Below, piece after piece: positions 47,235 to 55,937 of a stretch of DNA of 64,000 bases. This DNA comes from Rhodanobacteraceae bacterium. GTDB lineage: Bacteria > Pseudomonadota > Gammaproteobacteria > Xanthomonadales > Rhodanobacteraceae. The notes under the pieces were generated by a model, which was not told the origin of the DNA, ran no database searches, and saw nothing but the letters and a program-made list of their open reading frames with translations. The stretch lies in the NCBI GenBank assembly GCA_030167125.1, contig CP126531.1, forward strand, positions 1,860,001-1,924,000, in the 5' to 3' direction. The translations under genes and the position numbers were made by a program. Numbering within the stretch: the first letter of the stretch is position 1; the number at the start of each line of letters is the position of its first letter.

Positions 47235-49949
47235 ATGAAGAAGCACGGCAAGCTCGCTCCACTCGCGCTCGGCATCCTGCTGGGTCTCGGCTTCGTTGCC
47301 GGCGGCGCGCAAGCTGCCTTTGCGGCCGACACGCCCGCCGCCAGCGCGACGCAAGCGACCAACGTCACCCGCGCCACCCTCGACAACGGCCTGCGCGTGG
47401 TGATCGTGCGCGACACGCTGGCGCCGATGGTGACCACGCAGATCACCTATCTCGCCGGCAGTTACGAAACGCCGAAGGGCTATCCCGGCACCGCGCACGC
47501 GCTGGAACACATGCTGTTCCGCAATTCGACGGGCCTGACCGGCGCACAGTTGAACGAGATGACCGGCAAGATGGGCGCCGACAACAACGCGTTCACCACC
47601 AACGACGCGACCCAGTATTTCTTCGTGGCGCCGTCGCAATATCTCGACATGCTGCTGCACATCGAGGCGATCCGCATGCGCGGCGCGCAGCTCACCGACA
47701 CCGACTGGAACCTGGAAAAAGGCGCGATCGAGCAGGAAGTCTCGCGCGACATTTCCGATCCGGGTTACTTGGCGTTCCAGCAGGCCGAGCGCACACTGTA
47801 CGCCGGCACCGGCTACGCCGAGGACGCGCTGGGTTCGCGGCCGACGTTCGATGCGACCACCGGCAAGGTGCTGCAGGGCTTCTACAACGACTGGTACCAG
47901 CCGAACAACGCGATCCTGGTGATCGCGGGCGACGTCGATGCACAAGCCACGCTGGCCAAGGTGAAGCAACTGTTCGGCGCGATACCGAAAGGCAACGTGC
48001 CGGAACGCACGCCGGTGAAACTGGAACCGTTCAAGCCGCAGACGATCACCCGGACCACGCCGGACGCGACCGGCAGCGTGCAATACCTGTTCCGCGCCCC
48101 CGGCCAGCAGTCGCGGGATTACGCGGCCATGCAGGTGCTCACAGACGTGCTCAACAACTCGCGCAGCGCGCTGTCCGACCTCGCCGCGCAAGGCAAGGTG
48201 CTGTCGGCCGATGCAGGCATGCAGCCGTTCGTGCACGGCGGCATCGGCACCGTCGAGGTGGGCTTCCCCGCCGGCGGCAACGCCGAACAGGCGCAGGGCT
48301 ACCTGGATGGCGTGATCGCGGACGTGCTGAAGAACGGCGTGCCGGCCGACCTCGTCGAAGCCGCCAAACGCCAGGAGAAGGCGCAGTTCGAATTCGCCAA
48401 GAACAGCCCGACGGAACTCGCCGAAGCGTGGTCGCAGGCGCTGGCATGGCAGGGGTTGAATTCGCCCCAGGAAGCGCTGGACCGGATCCTCGCGGTGACG
48501 CCGCAGGACGTCGACCGCGTCGCGCGCGAATACCTGAAGCCCGGCCAGCGCATCACCGTGGTGCTGACGCCGAATCCGAACGGCAAGCGTCCACCGAACA
48601 GCAACGGCTTCGGCGGCACCGAGTCGTTCGCCAGCAACGACAAGCTGGATGCGCCGCTGCCGGAATGGGCTACCCGGCAGCTCGCGGACTTGCAGATGCC
48701 GCACTGGACGCTCGATCCGGTGAAGATGACGCTCGCCAACGGCATCACCCTGATCGTGCAGCCGACCAACGTCAGCAAGACCGTCACGGTGGTCGGCCGC
48801 GTGGACAGCAATGAAGATCTGCAAGCGCCCAAGAGCCAGGAAGGCGTGGGCAAGCTGTTGGCGTCGCTGTTCGATTACGGCACCACGACGCTGGATCGCG
48901 CGGCGTTCCACAAGGCACTGGATGAGATCGCCGCCACCGAATCGGGCGGCAGCAACTTCAGTCTCGCAGTGCCGTCGGAGAACTTCGACAAGGGCCTGCA
49001 GTTGCTGGCCGACAACGAACTGCATCCGGCGTTGCCGCAGAGCGCGTTCACCGTGCAGCAGCAGACGTTGTCGCGCACGCTGGCCGGCGAACTGCAATCG
49101 CCGCAGTACAAGATGATGCGCGCCTTGATGAAGGGCCTGTTGCCCGCGGGCGATCCGGGCCTGCGCGAGGCGACGCCGAAGACCGTGGATGCGCTGACAC
49201 TGGCGGACGTGAAGGGTTACTACGCCAAGGTCTATCGCCCCGACATGACCACGCTGGTGATCGTCGGCGACGTGACTCCGGACGCCGCCAAGGCCGCGGT
49301 GGAGAAAGCGTTCGGCGGCTGGAAGGCGGCCGGCCCGAAACCGGACGTGGTGCCGAAGCCTGTCGCATCGAATCTCGCCAGCTACACGGTGGTGCCGAAC
49401 GCCTACGCTTCACAGGATCAGGTGCTGCTGGGGCAGATGCTCGACCTCAACCTGCACAATCCCGATCGCTACGCGCTGCAACTCGGCAACGAGGTGCTGG
49501 GCGGCAACGGCTTCGCCTCGCGGTTGATGGTCGACATCCGCGTCAACCACGGCTACGCCTACGGCGCGGGGTCGGGCATGCAGTTCGACCGCTCGCGCTC
49601 GATCTTCTACGTGCAGTACGGCAGCGATCCCGACAAGGTCAAGCCGGTGGACGGCCTGATCGTCAGCAACATCGATGCGATGCGCGGCACGCCGGTGAAG
49701 CCGGACGAGTTGACCAACGCCAAGCAGGCGCGCATCCGTTCGATCCCGCTGGGCGTGTCCAGCGTCAACAAGATCGCGCGTTCGCTGCTGGAATGGAGTA
49801 TCAACGGCGAGCCGCTGGATGAGCCGATGATCGCGGCCAAGCACTACCTCGACCTCGATGCAACGCAGGTGCAGGACGCGTTCACGAAATACGTCGATCC
49901 CGCGCGCATGGTGCAGGTGGTGCAAGGGCCGGCACCGAAACAGCACTGA
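47235..49949 (+). CDS. Exported M16-family zinc metalloprotease
   Basis: A 904-residue tandem-domain peptidase. Signal peptide about 1-30 (GGAQAAFAADT). The N-terminal M16 unit has inverted zinc motif HALEH (H88, E91, H92) and the distal Glu in LEKGAIEQEVSRD, so it should be active. The C-terminal unit (about 480-904) lacks the HxxEH motif, as is usual for the second half. Similar to periplasmic pitrilysin-like proteases. ATG 47235 has ribosome site GAGGAG; the frame is open much further upstream but this is the murB shadow. Confidence 0.9.
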   Translation: MKKHGKLAPLALGILLGLGFVAGGAQAAFAADTPAASATQATNVTRATLDNGLRVVIVRDTLAPMVTTQITYLAGSYETPKGYPGTAHALEHMLFRNSTGLTGAQLNEMTGKMGADNNAFTTNDATQYFFVAPSQYLDMLLHIEAIRMRGAQLTDTDWNLEKGAIEQEVSRDISDPGYLAFQQAERTLYAGTGYAEDALGSRPTFDATTGKVLQGFYNDWYQPNNAILVIAGDVDAQATLAKVKQLFGAIPKGNVPERTPVKLEPFKPQTITRTTPDATGSVQYLFRAPGQQSRDYAAMQVLTDVLNNSRSALSDLAAQGKVLSADAGMQPFVHGGIGTVEVGFPAGGNAEQAQGYLDGVIADVLKNGVPADLVEAAKRQEKAQFEFAKNSPTELAEAWSQALAWQGLNSPQEALDRILAVTPQDVDRVAREYLKPGQRITVVLTPNPNGKRPPNSNGFGGTESFASNDKLDAPLPEWATRQLADLQMPHWTLDPVKMTLANGITLIVQPTNVSKTVTVVGRVDSNEDLQAPKSQEGVGKLLASLFDYGTTTLDRAAFHKALDEIAATESGGSNFSLAVPSENFDKGLQLLADNELHPALPQSAFTVQQQTLSRTLAGELQSPQYKMMRALMKGLLPAGDPGLREATPKTVDALTLADVKGYYAKVYRPDMTTLVIVGDVTPDAAKAAVEKAFGGWKAAGPKPDVVPKPVASNLASYTVVPNAYASQDQVLLGQMLDLNLHNPDRYALQLGNEVLGGNGFASRLMVDIRVNHGYAYGAGSGMQFDRSRSIFYVQYGSDPDKVKPVDGLIVSNIDAMRGTPVKPDELTNAKQARIRSIPLGVSSVNKIARSLLEWSINGEPLDEPMIAAKHYLDLDATQVQDAFTKYVDPARMVQVVQGPAPKQH

Positions 49950-49963
49950 CAGGTTTCATCAGA

Positions 49964-50087
49964 AGCCATCCCCTCGGTCCCCCTTCCTTCGGAAGGGGGA
50001 AGCAAAGCGCAAGCACTGCTGTCACCCCCTTCGGAACGAAGGGGGTCGGTGCAGTCCGCGCAATGCGGACTGCATCGGGGGGATGCT
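49964..50087. repeat. Double-hairpin repeat element between convergent genes
   Basis: Units 49964-50001 (GCCATCCCCTCGGTCCCCCT then TCCTTCGGAAGGGGGAAG) and 50023-50087 (CACCCCCTTCGGAACGAAGG, an inner GCAGTCCGC/GCGGACTGC palindrome, then CGGGGGGATG). Lies tail to tail between the M16 protease and the DUF-type membrane gene, where strong hairpins could terminate both transcripts. Confidence 0.85.
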
Positions 50088-50090
50088 GCA

Positions 50091-50393
50091 TCAACGACGC
50101 AACGGTGCCGCAAGGTAATGCCGCTCGCCCTTCGCGGCATCGAAATACACGGCCGTCAGCACGCCAGTTTCGGGATCGACGAAGCGCTCGCCGGTGTCGG
50201 TCCAGCGCGGGTCGGGACTTCCGCTTTGCACGGGCTTGTAGCGCCAACGTTCGATCGCCAGTGCAAGGATCAGGAACAAGCCGCCGATGACCAGTTGCGG
50301 CAGGAACAGCACCAGCGCGCCGCCGACCAGCAACGTGATCGCCGCGATCAACAGCAGGATCGCACCGACGACGTACAGCGCGAGCATCAGCAC
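50091..50393 (-). CDS. Small membrane protein of unknown function
   Basis: A 100-residue protein with two N-terminal hydrophobic segments (about 3-22 and 26-47) and a soluble tail. The tail repeats elements like WTDTGERFVDPETG and LTAVYFDAAKGERHY, suggesting a small beta domain. Family not recognised. The GTG at 50393 has a spaced GAAGG site inside the end of the upstream ybjQ-like gene; ATG 50387 is the alternative. It follows that gene by four bases, so the two are coupled. Confidence 0.68.
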   Translation of the reverse strand: MLMLALYVVGAILLLIAAITLLVGGALVLFLPQLVIGGLFLILALAIERWRYKPVQSGSPDPRWTDTGERFVDPETGVLTAVYFDAAKGERHYLAAPLRR

Positions 50394-50397
50394 AGCG

Positions 50398-50718
50398 TCA
50401 AGCCTTCTCGATCACCACTGCGGTGCCGTAGGCCACGATCTCGCTCATGGTCTGGCCGATCTCGGACGAGTCGAAGCGCATCATCACCACCGCATTGGCG
50501 CCCATCGCCTGCGCGTTCTGCACCATCCGGTCGGTGGCGTGGCGGCGCGCTTCTTCCAGCATCTGCGTGTACTCGCTGATCTCGCCGCCGACGATCGAAC
50601 GCAGGCCCGCCATCACGTTGCCGCCGATGCCACGGCTGCGTACCACCAGGCCGAACACCTGGCCCTTGGTTTCGGTGATCTTGTAGCCCGCCACGTACTC
50701 GCTTGTCACGATGATCAT
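50398..50718 (-). CDS. YbjQ/UPF0145 family protein
   Basis: A 106-residue cytosolic protein of the UPF0145 (DUF74, YbjQ) family. ITETKGQVFGLVVRSRGIGG near the N-terminus, ARRHATDRMVQNAQAMGANAVVMMRFDSSEI in the middle and AYGTAVVIEK at the end follow the family pattern. These proteins form small oligomeric barrels; biochemical role is not known. It is first in a two-gene unit with the small membrane protein. Confidence 0.88.
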   Translation of the reverse strand: MIIVTSEYVAGYKITETKGQVFGLVVRSRGIGGNVMAGLRSIVGGEISEYTQMLEEARRHATDRMVQNAQAMGANAVVMMRFDSSEIGQTMSEIVAYGTAVVIEKA

Positions 50719-50770
50719 GCAAACCTCCCGCTACACCAACCTGCCAGGAAATTTCGATCAACCTGCATTT

Positions 50771-50799
50771 TCGTCATTCCCGCGAAAGCGGGAATCCAG
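50771..50799. repeat. Single copy of the GTCATTCCCGCGAAAGCGGG repeat
   Basis: Matches the left half of the inner inverted repeat at 9532-9558, including the following GAATCCAGTGTCTTT. It lies between the YbjQ-like and Bax1-I genes. Only the half unit is present. Confidence 0.7.
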
Positions 50800-50828
50800 T
50801 GTCTTTGACGAGCAAAGCCAAGGCATCG

Positions 50829-51596
50829 TCACCGCCGCGAATTGCCAAGCAACCGCAGCAATTCCAGATACAGCCACACCAGCGTCACCATCAGCGCGAA
50901 CGCGCAATACCACTCCATGTAACGCGGCGCACCCTGCTCCGCGCCGCGCTCGACCAGATCGAAATCCAGCACCAGGTTCAGCGCGGCGACGCACACCACG
51001 ACGACGCTGATCACGATGCTCATGGTGCCGCCGCCCCAGAACAGGTTTGACGTGTTGACATGGGTGAACGCGGAAATGCCCCACGCCACCAGGTAAAACA
51101 GCAGGATTCCGCCGGTGGCCGCGGCCACGCCGATCCGGAACTTGTTGGTGACCTTGATGAGGCCGCTGCGATAGATCAGCAGCATCACCACCATCACGCC
51201 GACCGACGCCAGGATCGCCTGCAGCACGATGCCGTGGTACTGCACCTCGAACCACGCCGAGATGCCGCCGAGGAACGTGCCTTCCGCCAGCGCGTACAAC
51301 GGCGCGGTCACCGGGGTCCAGTTGGGCTTGAAGGAACCCACCAGCGCGAGCACGAAGCCGACGATCAAGCCGCCCCACAGGAACGGCTGCACCGCGGCGG
51401 CGCCGGCCGCGGGATCGAGCGTTCCGCCGGCCAGCATGAAACGATGCCAGGTCCACGCGCCGGTGATCAGCATCAGCACCAGCAGCAGGCCGGTGCGCGC
51501 GATCGTGCCGTTGACCGTCATCGGCTCGCCGGTGGTAACGGCGAGGTTCTGGAACGTCTTGTCGCGCAGGACGGGGTTGTTGGTTCGCAGGGCCAT
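50829..51596 (-). CDS. Bax inhibitor-1/YccA-type membrane protein
   Basis: A 255-residue membrane protein with seven hydrophobic segments. The pattern NPVLRDKTF near the start, LYALAEGTFLGGISAWFE, NKFRIGVAAATGGILLFYLV and the C-terminal FDLVERGAEQGAPRYMEWYCAF fits the BaxI_1 branch (larger bacterial members). A strong GGAGGA ribosome site precedes ATG 51596. Relatives are proton/calcium leak proteins in eukaryotes or regulate the FtsH protease in bacteria; role here untested. Confidence 0.83.
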   Translation of the reverse strand: MALRTNNPVLRDKTFQNLAVTTGEPMTVNGTIARTGLLLVLMLITGAWTWHRFMLAGGTLDPAAGAAAVQPFLWGGLIVGFVLALVGSFKPNWTPVTAPLYALAEGTFLGGISAWFEVQYHGIVLQAILASVGVMVVMLLIYRSGLIKVTNKFRIGVAAATGGILLFYLVAWGISAFTHVNTSNLFWGGGTMSIVISVVVVCVAALNLVLDFDLVERGAEQGAPRYMEWYCAFALMVTLVWLYLELLRLLGNSRR

Positions 51597-51715
51597 GGGT
51601 TCCTCCGGAATGCGGTATGCGGCCAATCGCGGCGGCATCAAGGCAACTGTAGCGCGCGCCTCGCGGCACCGCCACGATCAGACCGCAAGGCGCTGCCGTG
51701 GTTCCGGACGGAGCA

Positions 51716-52990
51716 TCAGGCTCGGCTGGCGGCGGGCGCGTGTTCGGGCGGCCGCACGTCCGGCAGGAACACCGCCAGCAATCCAAGCAGCGGCAGGAAC
51801 GCGCACACCTGGTACACGAACACGATGCCGAAGCGGTCGGCGATCGATCCGAGCACCGCGGCGCCGAGGCCACCCAGTCCGAAGCTGAAGCCGTAGAACA
51901 GGCCCGAGACCATGCCGATGCGGTGCGTCAGCATGTCCTGCGCGTACACGATGATCGCCGGGAATGCCGACGCCAGGATCAGGCCGATCACCACGGAAAG
52001 TCCCACCGTCCAGCCGAGTCCGACGTACGGCAGCGCCAGCGTGAACGGCGCACAGCCCAGGATCGAAAACCAGATCACGCGCCGGCGCCCGATGCGGTCG
52101 CCCAACGGGCCGCCGACCAGGGTGCCCACCGCGACCGCAAGCAGGAACACCGACAACAGATGGTCGGCGGTCTTGTCGCTGGTGCCGAAACGGTGGATCA
52201 GGAAAAACGTGTAGTAGCTGCTGATGCTCGCCAGATAAAAAAACTTGGAGAACATCAACGCGAACAGGATGCCGACGGTACGGCGCACCAGCGGCTTCGG
52301 ATACGCCGGGGCATCGCTGCTGGCGCGGTGCGCACCGCGCTCATTGATGTGCGCGCTGTACCAGCGGCTCACGAACGAAAGCACGATCATCGCCACGAAC
52401 GCGAACACGCCGAACCACGCGACGTGGCTGCGCCCGAAGGTCAACACGATCGCCGCGGCCAGCGCCGGGCCGATCGCCTGTCCGGTGTTGCCGCCGATCT
52501 GGAACAGCGATTGCGCCAAGCCGAAGCGGCCGCCCGAAGCCATCCGCGCGACGCGCGATGATTCGGGATGGAACACCGACGACCCGCAGCCGATCAGCGC
52601 CACCGAAAGCAGCACCAGTGGATAGGTGTGCGCAACCGACAACAGCAGCAGCCCGCTCAGGGTGAAGAACATCCCGATCGGCAACGAATACGGGAGCGGG
52701 TGCCGGTCGGTGATGATGCCGACCACCGGCTGCAGCAGCGAAGCCGTCAACTGGAACGTCAACGTGATGGCGCCGATCTGGACGAAACTGAGGGAAAACT
52801 CCCCTTTCAGCATCGGATAGATCGCGACGATCACCGATTGCATCATGTCGTTCAACATGTGCACGAAGCTGACCGCGCCGATCACGCCGAAGCGCGTCGG
52901 CTTCGGCGGCCGCAACGCGGTCGGCTCGGCTTGCGAGGCGGCGGGCGAACCCGCGCCGGCCGCATCGGTTCTTGCGGTATCCAGATTCAT
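51716..52990 (-). CDS. Fosmidomycin-resistance (Fsr) type MFS transporter
   Basis: A 424-residue major facilitator protein with 12 hydrophobic segments. The N-terminus SFVHMLNDMMQSVIVAIYPM and the loop GIITDRHPLPYSLPIGM are typical of the Fsr family. GCGSSVFHPESSRVARMASGGRFGLAQS and GGPLGDRIGRRRVI are also as in Fsr. In E. coli Fsr exports fosmidomycin; natural substrates are unknown. ATG 52990 is chosen, GTG 52999 is possible. It is interesting in a genome with mevalonate genes (see findings). Confidence 0.85.
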   Translation of the reverse strand: MNLDTARTDAAGAGSPAASQAEPTALRPPKPTRFGVIGAVSFVHMLNDMMQSVIVAIYPMLKGEFSLSFVQIGAITLTFQLTASLLQPVVGIITDRHPLPYSLPIGMFFTLSGLLLLSVAHTYPLVLLSVALIGCGSSVFHPESSRVARMASGGRFGLAQSLFQIGGNTGQAIGPALAAAIVLTFGRSHVAWFGVFAFVAMIVLSFVSRWYSAHINERGAHRASSDAPAYPKPLVRRTVGILFALMFSKFFYLASISSYYTFFLIHRFGTSDKTADHLLSVFLLAVAVGTLVGGPLGDRIGRRRVIWFSILGCAPFTLALPYVGLGWTVGLSVVIGLILASAFPAIIVYAQDMLTHRIGMVSGLFYGFSFGLGGLGAAVLGSIADRFGIVFVYQVCAFLPLLGLLAVFLPDVRPPEHAPAASRA

Positions 52991-53027
52991 GCGATTCACT
53001 GCAGGGAAGTCTCGTCGAACCGGCGTG

Positions 53028-53576
53028 TCAGTCCCGGGCCGCCTGTTGCTTCAGGAACGCCTGCGTCGCGGCGTCCGGCTTGCCGAGCCAGGTGAACTTG
53101 CGCACGGAATCGCCGGCGCCGCCGGACGACTCCACCAGCAAGCCCTGCATCGCGTGCTGCGCGGGATCGGTCAACAGGAACAACTGGCCACTCTGGCAAT
53201 CGGCGGACTCGCAGACGTGCGACAACCACATCGTCTTGCCTTCCACCTGTACCCGCGCGGAAGGCGCGGACGCATCGCCGCCCTTGGCCCACGCCGGCAA
53301 CGCGGACGCGCCTTCCATGTCGGCAAAGGCCTTGGCGAAACTGGGCCGCTGCAGGATCACCGCCAGCGAGGGGCCGTTGGCGGGCGCTGGCGGCGCCGGC
53401 GTCGCCGATGACGAACTTGCGGACGGCGCCTGCATCGGAATGGCCGAAGCCGCGGGCGGCGTCTCGCTCGATGCCGCCGGCGCCGCTGGTGCGGAAGTCT
53501 CGTTGTTGCCGTTCGAACACGCCGCGCCAGCGAATACCAGAAGTGCAACAACAGAAAACTTCATCAGCACGTTCAT
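53028..53576 (-). CDS. Ivy-like lipoprotein (putative lysozyme inhibitor)
   Basis: A 182-residue lipoprotein: signal FSVVALLVFAGAAC with lipid Cys at about 18, a long Pro/Ala/Ser linker (about 20-65), then a domain of about 115 residues. This domain has WLSHVCESADCQSGQLFLLT and MQGLLVE, which resembles the Ivy (inhibitor of vertebrate lysozyme) fold. In Ivy a disulfide-closed loop CKPHDC plugs the lysozyme site; here the loop is CESADC, without the His. So inhibition is uncertain. ATG 53576 has ribosome site GGGAG. Confidence 0.66.
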   Translation of the reverse strand: MNVLMKFSVVALLVFAGAACSNGNNETSAPAAPAASSETPPAASAIPMQAPSASSSSATPAPPAPANGPSLAVILQRPSFAKAFADMEGASALPAWAKGGDASAPSARVQVEGKTMWLSHVCESADCQSGQLFLLTDPAQHAMQGLLVESSGGAGDSVRKFTWLGKPDAATQAFLKQQAARD

Positions 53577-53591
53577 GCCATCTCCCATCGC

Positions 53592-55937
53592 TCAGGAAAA
53601 TTGATCGGCAGCCGCCACGATGTCGGCGTCACCCGGCAGCACCAGCAGCGCGGCGCTCGCGAGCGGTGTATAGGTGTCGGCGCCGACCACGCGGTGCAGC
53701 GGCGTGGCACCGAGCCCCCCTTCCACGATGGCGGTGATGATGCCCTCGCTTAACCCTGCGCTCTTGCGGCCTTCGTCCAGCACGATGATGCGTTTGGCAG
53801 TCTTTGCCTGTTCGACGATGAACTTGTCGTTGAGCGGCACCAGCCAGCGCAGGTCGACCACGCGCACTTTCCATTCGTGCTTCTTCTCGATTTCGCGCGC
53901 GGCGCGCAGCGCCATCGGCACGCCGTTGCCGAAGGTGAAGATCACCAGATCCTTGGCTTTCTCGTTATAGATGCGGCCTTCGCCCAGCGGCATCGCCTCG
54001 CCCGGCGCGGGGTACTCGAACTGCCACTGGCCGTCGCCGTGTTCGTACAAATCCTTGGTCATGTACAACGCGATCGGTTCCAGGAACGCGCAGACGCGGC
54101 CATCGACCTTGGCGAGCGCCGCCAGCGTGCGCAGCATCGTCGCGGCATCGTCGCCGCGCGAAGGGCATCCGACCACGAGACCCGGAATGTCGCGCAATGC
54201 GGCGATCGAATTGTCGTTGTGGAAGTGCCCGCCGAATCCCTTCTGGTAACCCAGCGAGGCGATCCGCACCAGCAGAGGATTACGGTACTGGTCGTTGGAG
54301 AAGAATTGCAGCGAGGCCGCCTCGCCGCGGATCTGGTCGCAGGCGTTGTGGAAATACGCGAGGTACTGGATTTCCGGGATCGGCAGCATGCCCATGTTGG
54401 CGTAGCCCTGCGCGAGGCCCAGGATCATCGTCTCGTCCAGCAGCGTGTTGAACACGCGCGCGCCCTTGAACGCCTTGTACAAACCCTTGGTGACCGTATA
54501 CACGCCGCCCTTCTGCGCGACGTCCTCGCCGAACAGCAGCGACTCGGGATACTTCGCGAGCAGGTCGTGCAGCGCCGCGTTGATCTGCAACGCGAGGTGA
54601 CGCGCGGGCTGTTTTTCCGGAAGCTTGTCGGCACCGCCGAATACCGCAACGCGCTTGTCCGCGTAATCGGCGCGTTCCGCTTCGGTGCGTACGGCTTTCG
54701 GCGTGTACGGCGCCAGTGGCTTCAACACGTCATCGAGCGAAGTAAGCTTGGGACGGCGATCGGCTTCTTCCGCGGCAGCGAAGCAGCGCTTGCGGATCGC
54801 TTCGTAAACATCGAGCAGGGAATCCTTCGTGTACAGGCCGGATTCCAGCGCAATCGCGGCCGAGCGCAACAGCGGATCGGTGGCTTCCAGCGCCATCAAT
54901 TCCTCGAAGCTGCGCCATTCGATTTCGAAATCGGTGCCGGCATGCCCGGTCAAGCGAGTGGTGCGCAAATGCAGGAAGGTCGGACGGCGCGTCGTGCGAC
55001 AATGCTCGACCGCGCGTGCGACTTGCGCGTAGCCTTCCGCGAGATCGAGCCCGTCGGCGAAGAAGTAATCGAGGTCCTTGCGATCGGCGAAGTTGTTGGC
55101 GATCCAGCCCGACGGGGTCTTCACCGAGATGCCGATGCCGTTGTCCTCGCACACGAACAGCACCGGCGCTGGCAGGCGTTGGTACGCGGTCCAGCCGGCC
55201 GCGTTGAACGCGGTCTGCGCGGTCGCGTGGTTGCTCGACGCATCGCCGAACGAACAGATCACGATCGAATCGTTCGGCACCGGCAACGCGTGGCCGATGC
55301 GCTGCGCCTGCTCGATCGCGACCGCGGTGCCGAGCGCCTTCGGCAGATGCGATGCAATCGTGGAAGTCTGCGGCAACACCCACAGCGGTTTCGAACCCCA
55401 CACCTTGTGGCGCCCGCCCGACGCAGGATCCTCGCTGCTGGCCGCGAAAGACAGCGCGGAATCCATCACCGGGTCCATGCCGGGCAACTTGCGGAAGCGC
55501 TCGGCCATGAACGCGCCCGAGCGATAATGCAGGAACGCGGGATCGGTGTGACGCGTCAGCCGCGCGACCATCGCGTTGCCTTCGTGGCCCGACGAGCCGA
55601 TCGTGTAGAACACCTTGTTCTGCACACGCAGCACGCGCGCCATCAGGTCGAGGTGTCGAGAAATCAGTTGCGATTCGAACAGTTCGCGGAAGTCACGCGC
55701 CGTGCAGGCGCTGCCCGGGAGAACCGGCGCATCGTCCAGTGGCGTCGCCGCGAGACATCCCCCCGCGCCTTCGGCGCTCACGCTGCGCGCGCGTTCGCTT
55801 TCGCTCCGCCCTTCGTCCCGAAGGGGGTGACTATCGCCCTGCCACTCGCGCACAAACTCGCTGAAGTTCTGGTCGACGATTTCGGCGCGGTTGAAGCCCT
55901 TGTGGCGCGCCGGGATGGGGGTCTTGATGGCATTCAT
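53592..55937 (-). CDS. 2-oxoacid dehydrogenase E1, alpha and beta fused, with a repeat-derived insertion
   Basis: A 781-residue thiamine-diphosphate enzyme holding E1-alpha (about 65-420) and E1-beta (about 455-781) in one chain. The ThDP/Mg motif GDASSNHATAQTAFNAAG is in the alpha part with HYRSGAFMAER before it. The beta part has LFGEDVAQKGGVY, EIQYLAYFHNACDQIRGE and RIIVLDEGRKSAG. Similar fused proteins act on branched-chain or related 2-oxoacids. No E2 or E3 gene is adjacent. Residues about 36-61 (SHPLRDEGRSESERARSVSA and following) are encoded by part of the genome's hairpin repeat. ATG 55937 overlaps the GNAT stop by four bases. Confidence 0.87.
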   Translation of the reverse strand: MNAIKTPIPARHKGFNRAEIVDQNFSEFVREWQGDSHPLRDEGRSESERARSVSAEGAGGCLAATPLDDAPVLPGSACTARDFRELFESQLISRHLDLMARVLRVQNKVFYTIGSSGHEGNAMVARLTRHTDPAFLHYRSGAFMAERFRKLPGMDPVMDSALSFAASSEDPASGGRHKVWGSKPLWVLPQTSTIASHLPKALGTAVAIEQAQRIGHALPVPNDSIVICSFGDASSNHATAQTAFNAAGWTAYQRLPAPVLFVCEDNGIGISVKTPSGWIANNFADRKDLDYFFADGLDLAEGYAQVARAVEHCRTTRRPTFLHLRTTRLTGHAGTDFEIEWRSFEELMALEATDPLLRSAAIALESGLYTKDSLLDVYEAIRKRCFAAAEEADRRPKLTSLDDVLKPLAPYTPKAVRTEAERADYADKRVAVFGGADKLPEKQPARHLALQINAALHDLLAKYPESLLFGEDVAQKGGVYTVTKGLYKAFKGARVFNTLLDETMILGLAQGYANMGMLPIPEIQYLAYFHNACDQIRGEAASLQFFSNDQYRNPLLVRIASLGYQKGFGGHFHNDNSIAALRDIPGLVVGCPSRGDDAATMLRTLAALAKVDGRVCAFLEPIALYMTKDLYEHGDGQWQFEYPAPGEAMPLGEGRIYNEKAKDLVIFTFGNGVPMALRAAREIEKKHEWKVRVVDLRWLVPLNDKFIVEQAKTAKRIIVLDEGRKSAGLSEGIITAIVEGGLGATPLHRVVGADTYTPLASAALLVLPGDADIVAAADQFS
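55756..55832. repeat. Hairpin repeat segment inside the E1 coding sequence
   Basis: The 5' part CATCCCCCCGCGCCTTCGGC (55756-) is identical to the reverse complement of bases in the 43.1 kb element. The middle GCTGCGCGCGCGTTCGCTT also matches that element, and the end has CCCTTCGTCCCGAAGGGGG. The unit is read in frame in the minus-strand E1 gene and adds about 26 residues. Confidence 0.85.
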
